Shown here: one piece after another, positions 48,483 to 58,133 of the stretch
Numbering within the stretch: position 1 is the stretch's first letter
Layout: every line of letters begins with the position of its first letter
NCBI RefSeq assembly: GCF_043194295.1
Contig: NZ_JBAFVK010000004.1
Origin: Xanthobacter autotrophicus
GTDB taxonomy: Bacteria > Pseudomonadota > Alphaproteobacteria > Rhizobiales > Xanthobacteraceae
Direction: 5' to 3' (one strand)
Length of the DNA: 64,000 nt
Notes under the pieces: model-generated
What the model was told of the DNA's origin: nothing
Database searches by the model: none
What the model saw: only the letters and a program-made list of their open reading frames with translations
Program-made: the position numbers and the translations under genes

Positions 48483-50765
48483 TCAGGCTTCGGTCTGGGC
48501 CTCGGCCACCGCGACGGCGGTCATGTTGACGATGCCGCGGGCGGTGATGGATGGGCCGAGGATGTGGGCCGGCTTGGCCGTGCCCATCAGGATCGGACCC
48601 ACCGGCAGCGCATCGCCCAGCACCTTCAGCATGTTGAAGGCGATGTCGGCGGCGTCGAGGTCGGGCATCACCAGCACGTTGGCGGCGCCCGTGAGGGTCG
48701 AGTTGGGGAGCACGCGCTTGCGGATGTCCTCCAGCAGGGCCGAATCGGCCTGCATCTCGCCATCCACCTGCAGGTTCGGTTCGCGCTCGCGGATGATGGA
48801 GAGCGCCGCGCGCACCCGCTTGGCCGACAGCGTCTCATGGCTGCCGAAATTGGAGTGCGACAGCAGCGCCACCCGCGGCTCCAGGCCGAAGCGGCGGACA
48901 TGGGCGGCGGCCAGCACCGTCATCTCCGCGAGGTCGGCAGCGGTGGGCTCGGTCTGGATCTGGGTGTCGCAGATGAAGAAGTTGCCGTGGGAGGTGATGA
49001 GCAGCGACAGCGCCGCCAACTCCTTCACCCCCGGCGCGAGGCCGATGATGTCGCGCACCTGCCGCAGGTGGCGGGTGAAGCGGCCCTCGATGCCGCACAG
49101 CATGGCATCCGCCTCGCCGCGCTTCACGGCCAGCGCCGCGATCACGGTGGGATGGGTGCGCACGAGGGTGCGGGCGGCATCCGGCGTCACGCCGCGACGT
49201 CCGGCGATCTCCACATAGTCGCGCACATAGTCGCGATAGCGCGGATCATCTTCCGGGTTGATGAGATCGAAGTCGTGGCCCGGCCGCACCGAAAGGCCGA
49301 AGCGCTTCAGCCGGGTCTCCAGCACGTTGGGACGGGCGACGATGATGGGACGGGCGATGCCCTCCTCCACCACGGCCTGCACGGCGCGCAGCACCCGCTC
49401 GTCCTCGCCCTCGGCATAGACCACGCGCTTGATGTTGCGCTTCGCCTGGGCGAACAGCGGCCGCATGATGAAGCCCGAGCGGAACACGAAATGGTCCAGC
49501 CGCTCGATATAGGCGTCCATGTCGGCGATGGGTCGGGTGGCGATGCCGGTGTCCATGGCCGCCTTCGCCACCGCCGGCGCGATGCGCAGGATGAGGCGCG
49601 GGTCGAACGGCGAGGGAATGAGCGAATCGGCGCCGAAGGCGCGGGTCTCGCCGCCATAGGCGCGGGCGACCACGTCGGACGGGGTCTCGCGGGCCAGCGC
49701 CGCGATGGCCTCCACCGCCGCCATCTTCATCTCGGCGTTGATGTCGGTGGCCCCCACGTCCAGCGCCCCGCGGAAGATGTAGGGGAAGCACAGGACGTTG
49801 TTGACCTGGTTGGGGAAGTCCGAGCGGCCGGTGCAGATCATGGCATCGGGGCGCGCCTCGCGGGCGAGCTCCGGCATGATCTCGGGAGTGGGGTTGGCCA
49901 GCGCGAGGATGAGCGGGTGGTCCGCCATCTTCTTCACCATCTCCGGCTTCAGCACGCCGCCGGCGGAGAGGCCGAGGAAGATGTGCGCGCCCTCGATCAC
50001 CTCGTCCAGGGTCCGCTTGTCGGTCTTCTGGGCGAACTTCTCCTTGTAGGGGTCCATGAGGGTGTTGCGGCCATCATAGACCACACCCTCGATGTCGCAG
50101 ACCCAGATGTTCTCCTTCTTGGCGCCCAGGGTGAGGAGCAGGTTGAGGGAGGCCAGAGCCGCCGCGCCGGCGCCCGAGGCGACGATCTTCAGCTCCTCGA
50201 TCTTGCGGTTGCCCACCTCCATGGCGTTGCGCACAGCGGCGCCGACGATGATGGCGGTGCCGTGCTGGTCGTCATGGAAGACCGGGATCTTCATGCGCTC
50301 GCGCAGCTGGGCTTCCACCTCGAAGCACTCGGGGGCCTTGATGTCTTCCAGGTTGATGCCGCCGAAGGTGGGTTCCAGCGCGCTGATGACCTCGACCATG
50401 CGGTCGACGGTCTTGGCGTCGATTTCGATGTCGAACACGTCGATGCCGGAGAACTTCTTGAACAGGACGGCCTTGCCCTCCATCACCGGCTTGCCGGCGA
50501 GCGGGCCGATGTCGCCGAGGCCGAGCACGGCGGTGCCGTTGGAGATGACGGCGACGAGATTGGCGCGGATGGTCAGTTCGGCCGCCAGAAGCGGATCGGC
50601 GGCGATGGCCTCGCAGGCGGCGGCGACGCCGGGGGAATAAGCGAGCGCGAGGTCGCGCTGGTTGCCGAGCGGCTTGGTGGCCTGGATTTCGAGCTTACCG
50701 GGCTTCGGCAGGCGATGATAGACGAGCGCCCCGGAACGCAGATCCTCGGAAATGTTGGACGCCAT
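48483..50765 (-). CDS. maeB: NADP-dependent malic enzyme with phosphotransacetylase-like domain (MaeB/Tme)
   Basis: A 760-residue enzyme making pyruvate from malate. The malic enzyme part (about 1-430) shows DLALAYSPGVAAACEAI, LGLGDIGPLAGKPVMEGKAVLFK and VFHDDQHGTAIIVGAAV, with the Asp pair for metal. The C-terminal part (about 440-760) is a phosphotransacetylase-like domain (ANVLVMPDLDAADIAFNMLKVLG), usually regulatory and oligomerising rather than catalytic. ATG 50765 follows GGAGGGGAT. It is monocistronic, with convergent and divergent neighbours. Two-domain length is normal for rhizobial Tme. Confidence 0.93.
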   Translation of the reverse strand: MASNISEDLRSGALVYHRLPKPGKLEIQATKPLGNQRDLALAYSPGVAAACEAIAADPLLAAELTIRANLVAVISNGTAVLGLGDIGPLAGKPVMEGKAVLFKKFSGIDVFDIEIDAKTVDRMVEVISALEPTFGGINLEDIKAPECFEVEAQLRERMKIPVFHDDQHGTAIIVGAAVRNAMEVGNRKIEELKIVASGAGAAALASLNLLLTLGAKKENIWVCDIEGVVYDGRNTLMDPYKEKFAQKTDKRTLDEVIEGAHIFLGLSAGGVLKPEMVKKMADHPLILALANPTPEIMPELAREARPDAMICTGRSDFPNQVNNVLCFPYIFRGALDVGATDINAEMKMAAVEAIAALARETPSDVVARAYGGETRAFGADSLIPSPFDPRLILRIAPAVAKAAMDTGIATRPIADMDAYIERLDHFVFRSGFIMRPLFAQAKRNIKRVVYAEGEDERVLRAVQAVVEEGIARPIIVARPNVLETRLKRFGLSVRPGHDFDLINPEDDPRYRDYVRDYVEIAGRRGVTPDAARTLVRTHPTVIAALAVKRGEADAMLCGIEGRFTRHLRQVRDIIGLAPGVKELAALSLLITSHGNFFICDTQIQTEPTAADLAEMTVLAAAHVRRFGLEPRVALLSHSNFGSHETLSAKRVRAALSIIREREPNLQVDGEMQADSALLEDIRKRVLPNSTLTGAANVLVMPDLDAADIAFNMLKVLGDALPVGPILMGTAKPAHILGPSITARGIVNMTAVAVAEAQTEA

Positions 50766-50915
50766 ATCCCCTCCCCCTCCTCGAGCCCGCCGGCTCGGCA
50801 AAACGGGCTGCAACCTAGCCGCCGCGCACTGCTATGTCACGGGCCGGGATGAAAATTGAGTTATGTTGCGCAGGCATGACGCGACTCGGCCCGACGGCGG
50901 AGGGAAGGACGGAAC

Positions 50916-52985
50916 ATGAGCAGAAAACTGGTCCTCCGGATCGCAGGCGCCATCGGCCTTCTGGCACTGCTCGCCATCGGCGGCTGGTACGGCTTCCTCG
51001 AGTGGTCCCGCACCAAGGTCCGCGCGGAAGTGGACGCTGTGTTCGCCGGCATCCGGGACACCGGGGCGAAGGCCACCTTCACCACCGCCACCTTTGACCC
51101 CAAGGAAATGGGTGTCACCGTCACCGGCATTTCCATCACCTCCCCGGACGGGTCCGCGCGGGTGAAGGTGGACCGCATCTCCGCCCGCGGCGGCGAGCGG
51201 CCCAACGACCGGCGCGTGGCGGTGGATGCCCTCGACCTCGACGGCGTGGAGATCGCCCTTACCGGCGAGGCCGCCGCCGGCGGCACCATCACCTACACCC
51301 TGCCGCAGGTGATGATCGACCGCTACAACGGCCCCATGACCCTGATCGCCGCCGGCGAGGGCAATGGCCCCTTCGGCGCGCTGCGGGTGGCGCTGCGGCA
51401 GCTCGCCGCCACCACCGCCGCCAAGGTCACCATCCCCGAGGCCCGCGGCCGCGTCGCCCCGGCCGGCTCCGCGCCCACAGAGGTCACCTATCGCAACCTC
51501 GCCGCGGAAGGCGTGAACGCCGGTGCCATCCGCAGCCTGGTGGTGGACACCATCACCGTGGCCTTCACGCCGCCGCCGCTCGCCCAGAGCGCTCAGGACA
51601 AGACCGCGCAGGATAAGACCACGCAGGATAAGTCCTCCGCCGACAAGGCCTCGCCCGGCCGCGTCACCGCGCAGGTGGATGGCTTCGTGGCGGCGCAGAT
51701 CGACACCGCCCCGCTTCTTCTCATGACCCAGCCCGGAGGCCCCTCAGGCAAGGCGGCGGAGGCCTATGGCCAGATCTACGGCAAGGTGGTGACCGGCCCC
51801 TACAAGGTAAAGCAGGAGAACGGCCCCACCCACGGCGCCCAATCCGTGCTCATGGAGAACGTGGCCATCCGGCCTGCCGCCTTCGATGCGCAGCGCGTTG
51901 CCGCCATGGAGGCCCTGAGCCGCAAGGCGCCCAACCTGTCGCGGGAAGACAGCCGGCGTCTCGCCGAGCTGTCGCGCGATCTCGTCGGCGGCATGGCCTT
52001 CACCACGCTGGCCATCACCAACGCCACCACCGAGCAGGAGGGCGAGAAGGGCAAGGTCGCCACCATGCGCCTGGAAGGCCTGACCAACGGCGTCCTGGAC
52101 GGCGCCACCTTCGAGGGGGTGGAGGGTGTCACCTCCGCAGGCGGCGCGGCGAAGATGGCCCGCTTCGCCGTGCGCCAGCTCGATTTCAACCAGCTCGCCA
52201 AGCTCTCCGCAGAGGCGGACGCGCCCTCGCCCTTGTCGGCGCTGGTGTTGTTCAAGGTCTTCTCCGGCGTGGAAATGATGGGCCTCGAAGTGCCCTACGG
52301 TGAGGGACCGCAAAGCAAGGAGCCGGTAAAGATCGGCACCTTCGCCCTGTCCTGGGGCGGCTCGCTGGGGGCCCTGCCCTCCTATCTCGACTTCACCCTC
52401 GCCGACGTGTCCGGGCCCATCACCGCCGACGACGGCGAGCCCTTCACCTATCTGGTGCAGGCCGGCATCACCCGGGCCACAATCTCCATGGGGCTGAAGG
52501 CGGCCTACGACATCAACGACCGCACCCTCACCATCGCCCCGGTGACCACCGAGGTGAAGGACGCCTTCCGGCTGAACCTGGAATCAGCGCTGGTGGATGT
52601 GCCCGACGCCGCTTTCACCGACGCCGCCGGCTTCATCTCCGCGCTGCCGGTGGTGACGGCCGGGCCGGTGAAGGTGACGCTGACGGATCTCGGCCTCGCC
52701 AAGCTCATCTTCGCTCAGCTCGCCGCAGCCGCCGGCGTGAGCGAGGACGAGTATCGCAACGAGGTGGTGTCCCTGGCGGAAGGCTTTGCCGCAGAACTTG
52801 GGACCGTCTCGCCCGATGCCGCCTCGGTGGGAGCGGCGGTGGCGGCCTTCCTGCGCAAGCCTGGCACCCTGACGGTAACCGCGACCCCGAAGGGCCGCGT
52901 GCCGCTGCTGGCGCTGATGGGCTCGGACGACCCCTCGGTGGTGTTGGAAGCGTTCAGCTTCTCCGCCACCGCGTCGGCGCCCTGA
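50916..52985 (+). CDS. Large membrane-anchored periplasmic protein of unknown function
   Basis: A 689-residue protein with one N-terminal helix (LVLRIAGAIGLLALLAIGGWYGF) and the rest predicted outside the cytoplasm. ATFTTATFDPKEMGVTVTGISIT and other alternating beta stretches resemble AsmA/YdgA-type envelope proteins, but I cannot place it firmly. A hydrophilic insert near residue 225 repeats QDKT (AQDKTAQDKTTQDKSSADK). GGAGGG lies upstream of the ATG. It is divergent from maeB across 150 bases. Confidence 0.6.
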   Translation: MSRKLVLRIAGAIGLLALLAIGGWYGFLEWSRTKVRAEVDAVFAGIRDTGAKATFTTATFDPKEMGVTVTGISITSPDGSARVKVDRISARGGERPNDRRVAVDALDLDGVEIALTGEAAAGGTITYTLPQVMIDRYNGPMTLIAAGEGNGPFGALRVALRQLAATTAAKVTIPEARGRVAPAGSAPTEVTYRNLAAEGVNAGAIRSLVVDTITVAFTPPPLAQSAQDKTAQDKTTQDKSSADKASPGRVTAQVDGFVAAQIDTAPLLLMTQPGGPSGKAAEAYGQIYGKVVTGPYKVKQENGPTHGAQSVLMENVAIRPAAFDAQRVAAMEALSRKAPNLSREDSRRLAELSRDLVGGMAFTTLAITNATTEQEGEKGKVATMRLEGLTNGVLDGATFEGVEGVTSAGGAAKMARFAVRQLDFNQLAKLSAEADAPSPLSALVLFKVFSGVEMMGLEVPYGEGPQSKEPVKIGTFALSWGGSLGALPSYLDFTLADVSGPITADDGEPFTYLVQAGITRATISMGLKAAYDINDRTLTIAPVTTEVKDAFRLNLESALVDVPDAAFTDAAGFISALPVVTAGPVKVTLTDLGLAKLIFAQLAAAAGVSEDEYRNEVVSLAEGFAAELGTVSPDAASVGAAVAAFLRKPGTLTVTATPKGRVPLLALMGSDDPSVVLEAFSFSATASAP

Positions 52986-53054
52986 GGGGAACAAGGGGCG
53001 CAGCCCCCTCCCCGAAAGCAAGACCTCTACGAAAGGTCCTTGAGCGGCCGTACT

Positions 53055-53077
53055 CCCTCTCCCCTCGCGGGAGAGGG
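53055..53077. repeat. Family C hairpin CCCTCTCCC/GGGAGAGGG
   Basis: Nine-base arms around CTCGC in the convergent gap before the DUF2059 gene. Related CT/GA-rich hairpins occur at 36633-36656 and 59434-59457. Together with the GGGGC-GCA-GCCCC hairpin at 52995-53007 it may terminate the upstream transcript. Confidence 0.6.
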
Positions 53078-53183
53078 GAGAGGGAGCAGGATCCCGACAC
53101 CGACCTTGGGTGGTTTCGCAGATGTCTCAAAAGCGGGAGAGGGAGGGCACGCCCATCACCTGCCATGGAGACCGACCGGCGTT

Positions 53184-53633
53184 TCATTTCCCCGTCGGCG
53201 GGGTATTGAGGAGCACCACCAGCTTCATGATCTGCTGCTGGATGGCGGCGTTCACCTCCGACGGCTTCTGCTCCTCCACGCGCACCATCTTGAGGCCGAG
53301 CGGGCTCTGGTAGAAGGCCACAAGGTCTTTCAGTTCTGCAGGCGTGAAGACCTTCGCATAATAGGCCGCGAAGGTGGCCATGAGGTCCTCGCGGATGCTT
53401 GCGGACGCCTTCAGGAGATCGGCGCGGGCCTGCGCCTGGGCAGCGGCTGGCTGCTTCTCCACCGCCTGAGCGATCATGCGATCGATCCGGCTTTCCATTC
53501 CGGGGGCGACCGCAAGGTTCACCACCTGGCGTGCCAGTGCGGCCGCACCATCGTCCGCGACCGCCGCGACCGGCGACACTAGGGCCGCGACCGCAAGCCA
53601 TGACACCACAAGCCCCGAAAACACACACCGCAT
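53184..53633 (-). CDS. DUF2059 family exported protein
   Basis: A 149-residue periplasmic protein with a signal peptide (VVSWLAVAALVSPVAA) and a helical DUF2059 domain: EDLMATFAAYYAKVFTPAELKDLVAFYQSPLGLKMV. GGGGAGGAACGCCG precedes the ATG. The family is widespread in alphaproteobacteria, with no known activity. It lies 73 bases upstream of the next leftward boundary formed by the aspS 3' end and may be read from its own promoter. Confidence 0.87.
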   Translation of the reverse strand: MRCVFSGLVVSWLAVAALVSPVAAVADDGAAALARQVVNLAVAPGMESRIDRMIAQAVEKQPAAAQAQARADLLKASASIREDLMATFAAYYAKVFTPAELKDLVAFYQSPLGLKMVRVEEQKPSEVNAAIQQQIMKLVVLLNTPPTGK

Positions 53634-53706
53634 CGGCGTTCCTCCCCGGGAACCGCCGATGCGTCTTGCGCGCGCCGGTCCTGCGTTCCCGCAGGAAAGG
53701 CTACAC

Positions 53707-55479
53707 TTATTTCGCCTGCGGCGCCGGGCGGATGTGCAGCTCGCGCAGTTGCTTGGGCGCCGCCTCGGCGGGGGCGCCCATGAGCAGGTCGATGGCCTGC
53801 TGGTTCATGGGGAAGAGCGAGATTTCGCGCAGGTTGGTCACGCCGCACAGCAGCATGACGATGCGGTCCACGCCCGCCGCCATTCCGCCATGGGGCGGCG
53901 CGCCATACTGGAACGCGCGGTACATGCCGCCGAAGCGCTCCTCCACCGTCTGCGCGTCATAGCCGGCGATCTCGAACGCCTTCACCATGGCCTCAGGGCG
54001 ATGGTTGCGGATGCCGCCGGAGGCGATCTCGTAGCCGTTGCAGGCGATGTCGTACTGGAACGCCTTGATGGCCAGCGGGTCCTGGGTGTTCAGCGCGTCC
54101 AGGCCGCCCTGGGGCATGGAGAAAGGATTGTGGGAGAAGTCGATCTTCTTCTCCTCCTCCGAATATTCGTAGAAGGGGAAATCGACGATCCAGGCCAGCT
54201 CGAAGCGATCCTTGTCGACGAGGTTCAGCTCCTCGCCCACCCGGGTGCGGGCCAGGCCGGCGAACTTCACGAACTTGTCCGGGTCGCCGGCGACGAAGAA
54301 GGCGGCATCGCCCGCCTTGAGGCCAAGCTGCGCACGGATGGCCTCGGTGCGCTCGGGGCCGATGTTGTTGGCCAGAGGGCCGGCGCCCTCACCGCCCTCG
54401 CGCCACATGATGTAGCCGAGCCCCGGCTGGCCCTCGCCCTGCGCCCAGGAATTCATGCGGTCGCAGAAGGCGCGGGAGCCGCCGCCGGGGGCGGGGATGG
54501 CCCACACCTGGTTCTTTTCCACTTCCAGCATGCGGGCGAACACCTTGAAGCCCGACCCGCGGAAATGGTCCGACACGTTCTGCATCACCAGCGGATTGCG
54601 CAGGTCCGGCTTGTCGGTGCCGTACTTGCGCAGGGACTCCGCATAGGGAATGCGCGGCCACTTCTGCGTCACCGGCTTGCCCTCGGCGAACTGCTCGAAC
54701 ACGCCGGTGATCACCGGCTCCACCGCCGCGAAGATGTCCTCCTGCTCGACGAAGCTCATCTCCAGGTCGAGCTGGTAGAACTCGCCGGGCAGGCGGTCGG
54801 CGCGGGGGTCCTCGTCGCGGAAGCAGGGGGCGATCTGGAAGTAGCGGTCGAACCCGCTCATCATGATCAGCTGTTTGTACTGTTGGGGGGCCTGGGGCAG
54901 CGCATAGAACTTGCCGGGGTGCAAGCGGCTCGGCACCAGGAAGTCCCGCGCGCCCTCCGGCGAGGAGGCGGTGAGGATGGGGGTCTGGAACTCGAAGAAG
55001 CCCTGCCCCTTCATGCGCGCCCGCATGGCATCAATGATCGCGCCCCGCGTCATGATGTTGCGGTGGAGCTTTTCCCGGCGCAGGTCGAGGAAGCGATAAC
55101 GAAGGCGCGTCTCCTCCGGATATTCCACATCGCCGAACACCGGCAGGGGCAGCTCGGCCGAGGGGCCCAGCACTTCCAGCTCGGTGGCGTAGACCTCCAC
55201 CGCGCCGGTGGCGAGGTCGGGGTTCTCGGTGCCCTCGGGGCGCAGGCGCACCTTGCCGTCGATGCGGATCACCCATTCGGCGCGCACCTTCTCAGCGTCC
55301 TTGAAGGCGGCGCTGTCGGGGTCCACCACCACCTGGGTCAGGCCGTAATGGTCGCGCAGGTCGATGAAGAGCACGCCGCCGTGGTCGCGGATGCGATGGC
55401 ACCAGCCGGACAGGCGCACGATCTCGCCCACCTGAGCGGTCGAAAGCGCGCCGCAAGTATGGGAGCGGTAACGGTGCAT
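53707..55479 (-). CDS. aspS: Aspartyl-tRNA synthetase
   Basis: A 590-residue class IIb synthetase. The N-terminal OB fold carries VRLSGWCHRIRDHGGVLFIDLRDHYGLTQVV. Motif 2 is FRDEDPRADRLPGEFYQLDLEM, preceded by QQYKQLIMMSGFDRYFQI, and motif 3 is GMAAGVDRIVMLL. A bacterial GAD insertion sits between. It charges tRNA-Asp; whether it also charges tRNA-Asn cannot be told. ATG 55479 has GGGCGACCC upstream. A longer in-frame ORF upstream is not conserved. Confidence 0.95.
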   Translation of the reverse strand: MHRYRSHTCGALSTAQVGEIVRLSGWCHRIRDHGGVLFIDLRDHYGLTQVVVDPDSAAFKDAEKVRAEWVIRIDGKVRLRPEGTENPDLATGAVEVYATELEVLGPSAELPLPVFGDVEYPEETRLRYRFLDLRREKLHRNIMTRGAIIDAMRARMKGQGFFEFQTPILTASSPEGARDFLVPSRLHPGKFYALPQAPQQYKQLIMMSGFDRYFQIAPCFRDEDPRADRLPGEFYQLDLEMSFVEQEDIFAAVEPVITGVFEQFAEGKPVTQKWPRIPYAESLRKYGTDKPDLRNPLVMQNVSDHFRGSGFKVFARMLEVEKNQVWAIPAPGGGSRAFCDRMNSWAQGEGQPGLGYIMWREGGEGAGPLANNIGPERTEAIRAQLGLKAGDAAFFVAGDPDKFVKFAGLARTRVGEELNLVDKDRFELAWIVDFPFYEYSEEEKKIDFSHNPFSMPQGGLDALNTQDPLAIKAFQYDIACNGYEIASGGIRNHRPEAMVKAFEIAGYDAQTVEERFGGMYRAFQYGAPPHGGMAAGVDRIVMLLCGVTNLREISLFPMNQQAIDLLMGAPAEAAPKQLRELHIRPAPQAK

Positions 55480-55777
55480 GGGTCGCCCTTTCAAGGCTGA
55501 ACAGAGAGGCGCGGGGGCCCGTGGGCCCGGTGTCCGGACGTCCCGCGCGCAGCCAGATGGGCGCGCGCCGGACGCCTGAGGCCCCGTCCGTCCCGGGCGC
55601 GGCGTCTCCGCGCGCCACGGCACGCACGTCCGCGTCTGAGGCGGGGCGAAGGTGCATGCGCCCCGCCCCTTGTCAAGCGTGCTGTCCGTTCGGGCAGGTT
55701 TCAGACCGTGTTGAAAAACGCTGGGATCGTGCGTTAATGCTGCGGTGCAGCGCATGGCGAGCGGGGGCGAAGCCGGC

Positions 55778-58078
55778 ATGGACACGCCAGCAGGCGGTGA
55801 ACAAGGACCAGACAAGGCGCGCCGACAGGACCGGAGAAGCTTGGTGCCGCTGGTGGTCTTTGCGGCACTGATGATCCTCTGCATCCTCGTCGCCACCGCC
55901 TGGTTCGTCCGGACCGCGCGGCGTGATGGCATCGACGACCGCCGCCGCGAGTTGGCCAATCTCGCCCTGACTCTGGCTGAACAGACCGCGCGGGTGTTCC
56001 AAGGCCTGGAGTTTGTCCAGGACGACCTGATCGGTCACATGCGCGAGCAGGAGGTGGAAAGCCGCAGCCAGCTCCACAAGATGATGGGCACCAAGGCCGT
56101 CCACATCCTGCTGCGGGCGCGGATATCCGCGTTGCCCCAGGTGGACTGGTTTTCGATCGTCGATGACACCGGGCAGCTCGTAAACGCCTCCCGCACCTGG
56201 CCGGTGCCGGACGTCAACATTTCAGAACGTGACGTCTTCCAGGTGCTCTCCGACCCGCAAGGGCCGCGCCTTTTCGTCGGGGAACCGGTCACCAGCCCCA
56301 GGACAAGACGCATCGTCATTCCCATCGCCACCCGCTTCACCACCCAGGCCGGCGGCTTTCTGGGCCTTGTGCAGGGCGCGCTGGAGCAGTCGTATCTGGA
56401 GCGCTTCTATGGCGCCATACAGCTCGGACCCGACGGCATGATCGCGCTCGTCCGGACCGACGGAGCGCTGCTCGCGCGGCACCCTGGCAGCGCCGGCCTC
56501 GCCGATCACAATCCGGCGCTGCGGGCCCGGACCATCGGCGCCGTCTACGCGGCCGTCGCGGACGGTCACCTGCCGGCCGGCGCCCTCGACAAAAAGGGAC
56601 GCATTGCTGCCTTCCAACCCCTCGCCGGCCTTCCGCTGGCCGTCGTGGTGAGCGACAGCAGGTCGGCGGTAGACGGGGTGCTGTGGCAGCGCGCGCTACC
56701 ACTCGTCCTCGCCTCGGGGCTCTTGTGCTGCGCCATTGCCCTCATCACCCATGGCGCGGCCCGCCTCATCAGGCGCGAGCGCGCCTTTGCCGCTGTCGAG
56801 CACGCCCTGGCGCGGATCGACCCGCTGACCGGCCTCGCCAACCGGCTCGCTTTCACCGAACGCCTTGAAGCGCTGCTTGCGGCCCCCGGGACCCCGGCTT
56901 TCTCGCTGCACTGCGTGGATCTCGACGACTTCAAGGCCGTGAACGACACCCTCGGCCATGAGGCCGGCGACCGTCTCCTCAGAGCATTCGCCGCGCGCAT
57001 CGGCAGCCGGCTGGCTCCGGAAGACATGGCCGCCCGGCTCGGCGGCGACGAATTCGGCATCCTGCGCCTCGGCACCACCAGCGAGCAGGAGGCGATGGCG
57101 TTCGCCGATGCGCTCGTCGATGCCGTTGAGGAACCGTTCGTTATCGGCCACCACCGGGTCACCGGTGGATGCAGCGTCGGGCTCGCCCTGTGCCCGGTGA
57201 ACGGGACCACGGCGGCTCAGCTGCTGCACAATGGCGACCTCGCGCTCTACCGCGCCAAGAGCGATGGGCGGGGAGTCGCGCGGGCCTTCGCCGAGGAGAT
57301 GGAGACGAGCGCCAGCGTGCGCCGCACGCTGGAGGCGGACCTGCACGCCGCCTGGCGGGAACGCCGCTTCGTCCTTGCCTTTCAGCCCATCTTCGAGGCC
57401 CCGACCGGCCGGCTCGCCGGCTTCGAGGCTCTCGCGCGGTGGCCGCATCCCGAGCACGGCCTGGTGCCGCCGGAAGTCTTCATCGCCGTCGCGGAAGAGA
57501 CCGGCCTCATCCGGCCACTCGGCGCATGGGTGCTGCGGGAGGCCTGTCACACCGCCACGACATGGCCGGCGCACCTGTTCGTGTCGGTGAACCTATCGCC
57601 CCACCAGTTCCGCGGCGCCCAGACCGATCAACTGGTGCGGACCGCGCTCGAGGGCTCCGGCCTGTCGCCGCGACGCCTCGAACTGGAAATAACCGAATCA
57701 ACCCTGCTCAAGCAGGGCCCCATGGTGCGGACCATCCTAGAGCAGTTCGCCGCCGAGGGAATCACCGTCGCCCTCGACGATTTCGGCACCGGCTATTCCT
57801 CACTCGCCTATCTGCGCACCCTCAACATCGGCCGCATCAAGGTGGATCGTTCGTTTGTGGACGACGTGGAGCGCTCCCCCCAGAGCCTCGCCATCGTCCG
57901 CGCCATCGTCGGCCTCGCGCGCACCCTGTCCCTGCGCTGCACGGCGGAAGGCATTGAAACCGAAGCCCAGCGCCGCATCCTGGCGGAGGAGGGCTGCACC
58001 CATCTCCAGGGCTTCTTCCTGGGCCGCCCGGCGACAGCCGAGGACGCCCTCTCCCTGGCCCGCTCGGCAGCCGCCTGA
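55778..58078 (+). CDS. Membrane Cache-GGDEF-EAL c-di-GMP protein
   Basis: About 766 residues. Two membrane helices (about 25-47 and 305-325) enclose a Cache-like periplasmic sensor (LPQVDWFSIVDDTGQLVNAS). The GGDEF loop at 422-426 is canonical, but the usual inhibitory RxxD before it is missing its Arg (APED). The EAL domain has Glu550 in FEALARWPHPEHG, ELEITESTLL and Asp667-Asp668 in LDDFGTGYSS, so phosphodiesterase activity is likely. The start could also be ATG 55754; 55778 is chosen by the purine-rich upstream stretch. Confidence 0.9.
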   Translation: MDTPAGGEQGPDKARRQDRRSLVPLVVFAALMILCILVATAWFVRTARRDGIDDRRRELANLALTLAEQTARVFQGLEFVQDDLIGHMREQEVESRSQLHKMMGTKAVHILLRARISALPQVDWFSIVDDTGQLVNASRTWPVPDVNISERDVFQVLSDPQGPRLFVGEPVTSPRTRRIVIPIATRFTTQAGGFLGLVQGALEQSYLERFYGAIQLGPDGMIALVRTDGALLARHPGSAGLADHNPALRARTIGAVYAAVADGHLPAGALDKKGRIAAFQPLAGLPLAVVVSDSRSAVDGVLWQRALPLVLASGLLCCAIALITHGAARLIRRERAFAAVEHALARIDPLTGLANRLAFTERLEALLAAPGTPAFSLHCVDLDDFKAVNDTLGHEAGDRLLRAFAARIGSRLAPEDMAARLGGDEFGILRLGTTSEQEAMAFADALVDAVEEPFVIGHHRVTGGCSVGLALCPVNGTTAAQLLHNGDLALYRAKSDGRGVARAFAEEMETSASVRRTLEADLHAAWRERRFVLAFQPIFEAPTGRLAGFEALARWPHPEHGLVPPEVFIAVAEETGLIRPLGAWVLREACHTATTWPAHLFVSVNLSPHQFRGAQTDQLVRTALEGSGLSPRRLELEITESTLLKQGPMVRTILEQFAAEGITVALDDFGTGYSSLAYLRTLNIGRIKVDRSFVDDVERSPQSLAIVRAIVGLARTLSLRCTAEGIETEAQRRILAEEGCTHLQGFFLGRPATAEDALSLARSAAA

Positions 58079-58133
58079 CAAAATCGCGCCACATTCCCTT
58101 TTCGGGACGGCCCGGCATGGGTATGGTCTGCGG

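Noticed and set aside
48564..50852. 762-residue plus-strand ORF opposite malic enzyme
   Set aside because: Shadow of the maeB gene, whose domains are clear on the other strand.
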